A DNA stretch of 5,076 bases. Origin: GWC2-45-19 sp964358085. Its GTDB lineage: Bacteria > Patescibacteriota > Microgenomatia > CAZETR01 > Amesbacteraceae. Under the pieces are notes generated by a model. It saw nothing but the letters and a program-made list of their open reading frames with translations. It ran no database searches and was not told where the DNA came from. Shown here piece after piece: positions 5,048-5,076 of this stretch (position 1 is the first letter of the stretch; each line of letters opens with the position of its first letter). The position numbers were made by a program, and so were the translations under genes. The stretch lies in NCBI GenBank assembly GCA_964358085.1, contig CAYHNU010000040.1, forward strand, positions 1 to 5,076, in the 5' to 3' direction.

Positions 5048-5076
5048 AATATACAGTCCAAAAATAAAAATGCAAG

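Noticed and set aside
5038..5056. CTGT...GCAG resembling a LexA operator upstream of recA
   Set aside because: The half-sites CTG and CAG are 11 bases apart instead of the 10 in the E. coli-type box, and the inner bases after CTGTATAT do not fit. No Gram-positive GAAC-N4-GTTC box is present either.
5048..5075. TTGCAT - 16 bases - TATATT as a recA promoter
   Set aside because: It would start transcription within or past the Shine-Dalgarno at 5047-5044, which contradicts the good ribosome binding site. The -35 is weak and at the window edge.

Overview
The window looks chromosomal and bacterial, with every recognisable gene on the minus strand. The layout recA-recX-rny, compact spacing, scarce Shine-Dalgarno sequences, an atypical short RNase Y and a GxxExxY gene would fit a streamlined genome of the Candidate Phyla Radiation (Patescibacteria), perhaps Microgenomates. 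That placement is an inference from gene content and style. No rRNA or tRNA is present to confirm it.

Reading in the direction of transcription, from high to low coordinates: recA (about 5037-4000) is intact. It overlaps recX, which carries a 7-bp tandem repeat inside its coding sequence. After 11 nt follows rny, an RNase Y that lacks the usual membrane anchor and most of the coiled coil. These three genes are probably one transcription unit joining recombination and its regulator to RNA turnover. Next comes a small GxxExxY-family PD-(D/E)XK-like gene (2462-2055). It is framed by two arrays of four 10-bp repeats in inverted orientation, one over its start codon and one over its stop codon. 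This is the most unusual structure in the window and looks like a small self-contained inserted unit.

Downstream, an HU-family nucleoid protein gene (1946-1674) has a likely promoter of its own, a strong but distant Shine-Dalgarno and an intrinsic terminator. Only 17 nt past the terminator begins a pair of ABC-2 (DUF990-type) permease genes. The first is complete (1566-781). The second (779-1) starts one base after the first one stops and runs off the left edge, probably only a few codons short of its end. No ABC ATPase is visible; if it exists nearby it lies beyond position 1.

There is no gene-free stretch over 300 bases. The longest gaps (1567-1673 and 1947-2054) hold a short imperfect palindrome plus terminator, and the HU promoter, respectively. 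I see no tRNA, rRNA, CRISPR array, transposase or plus-strand gene that I can support.
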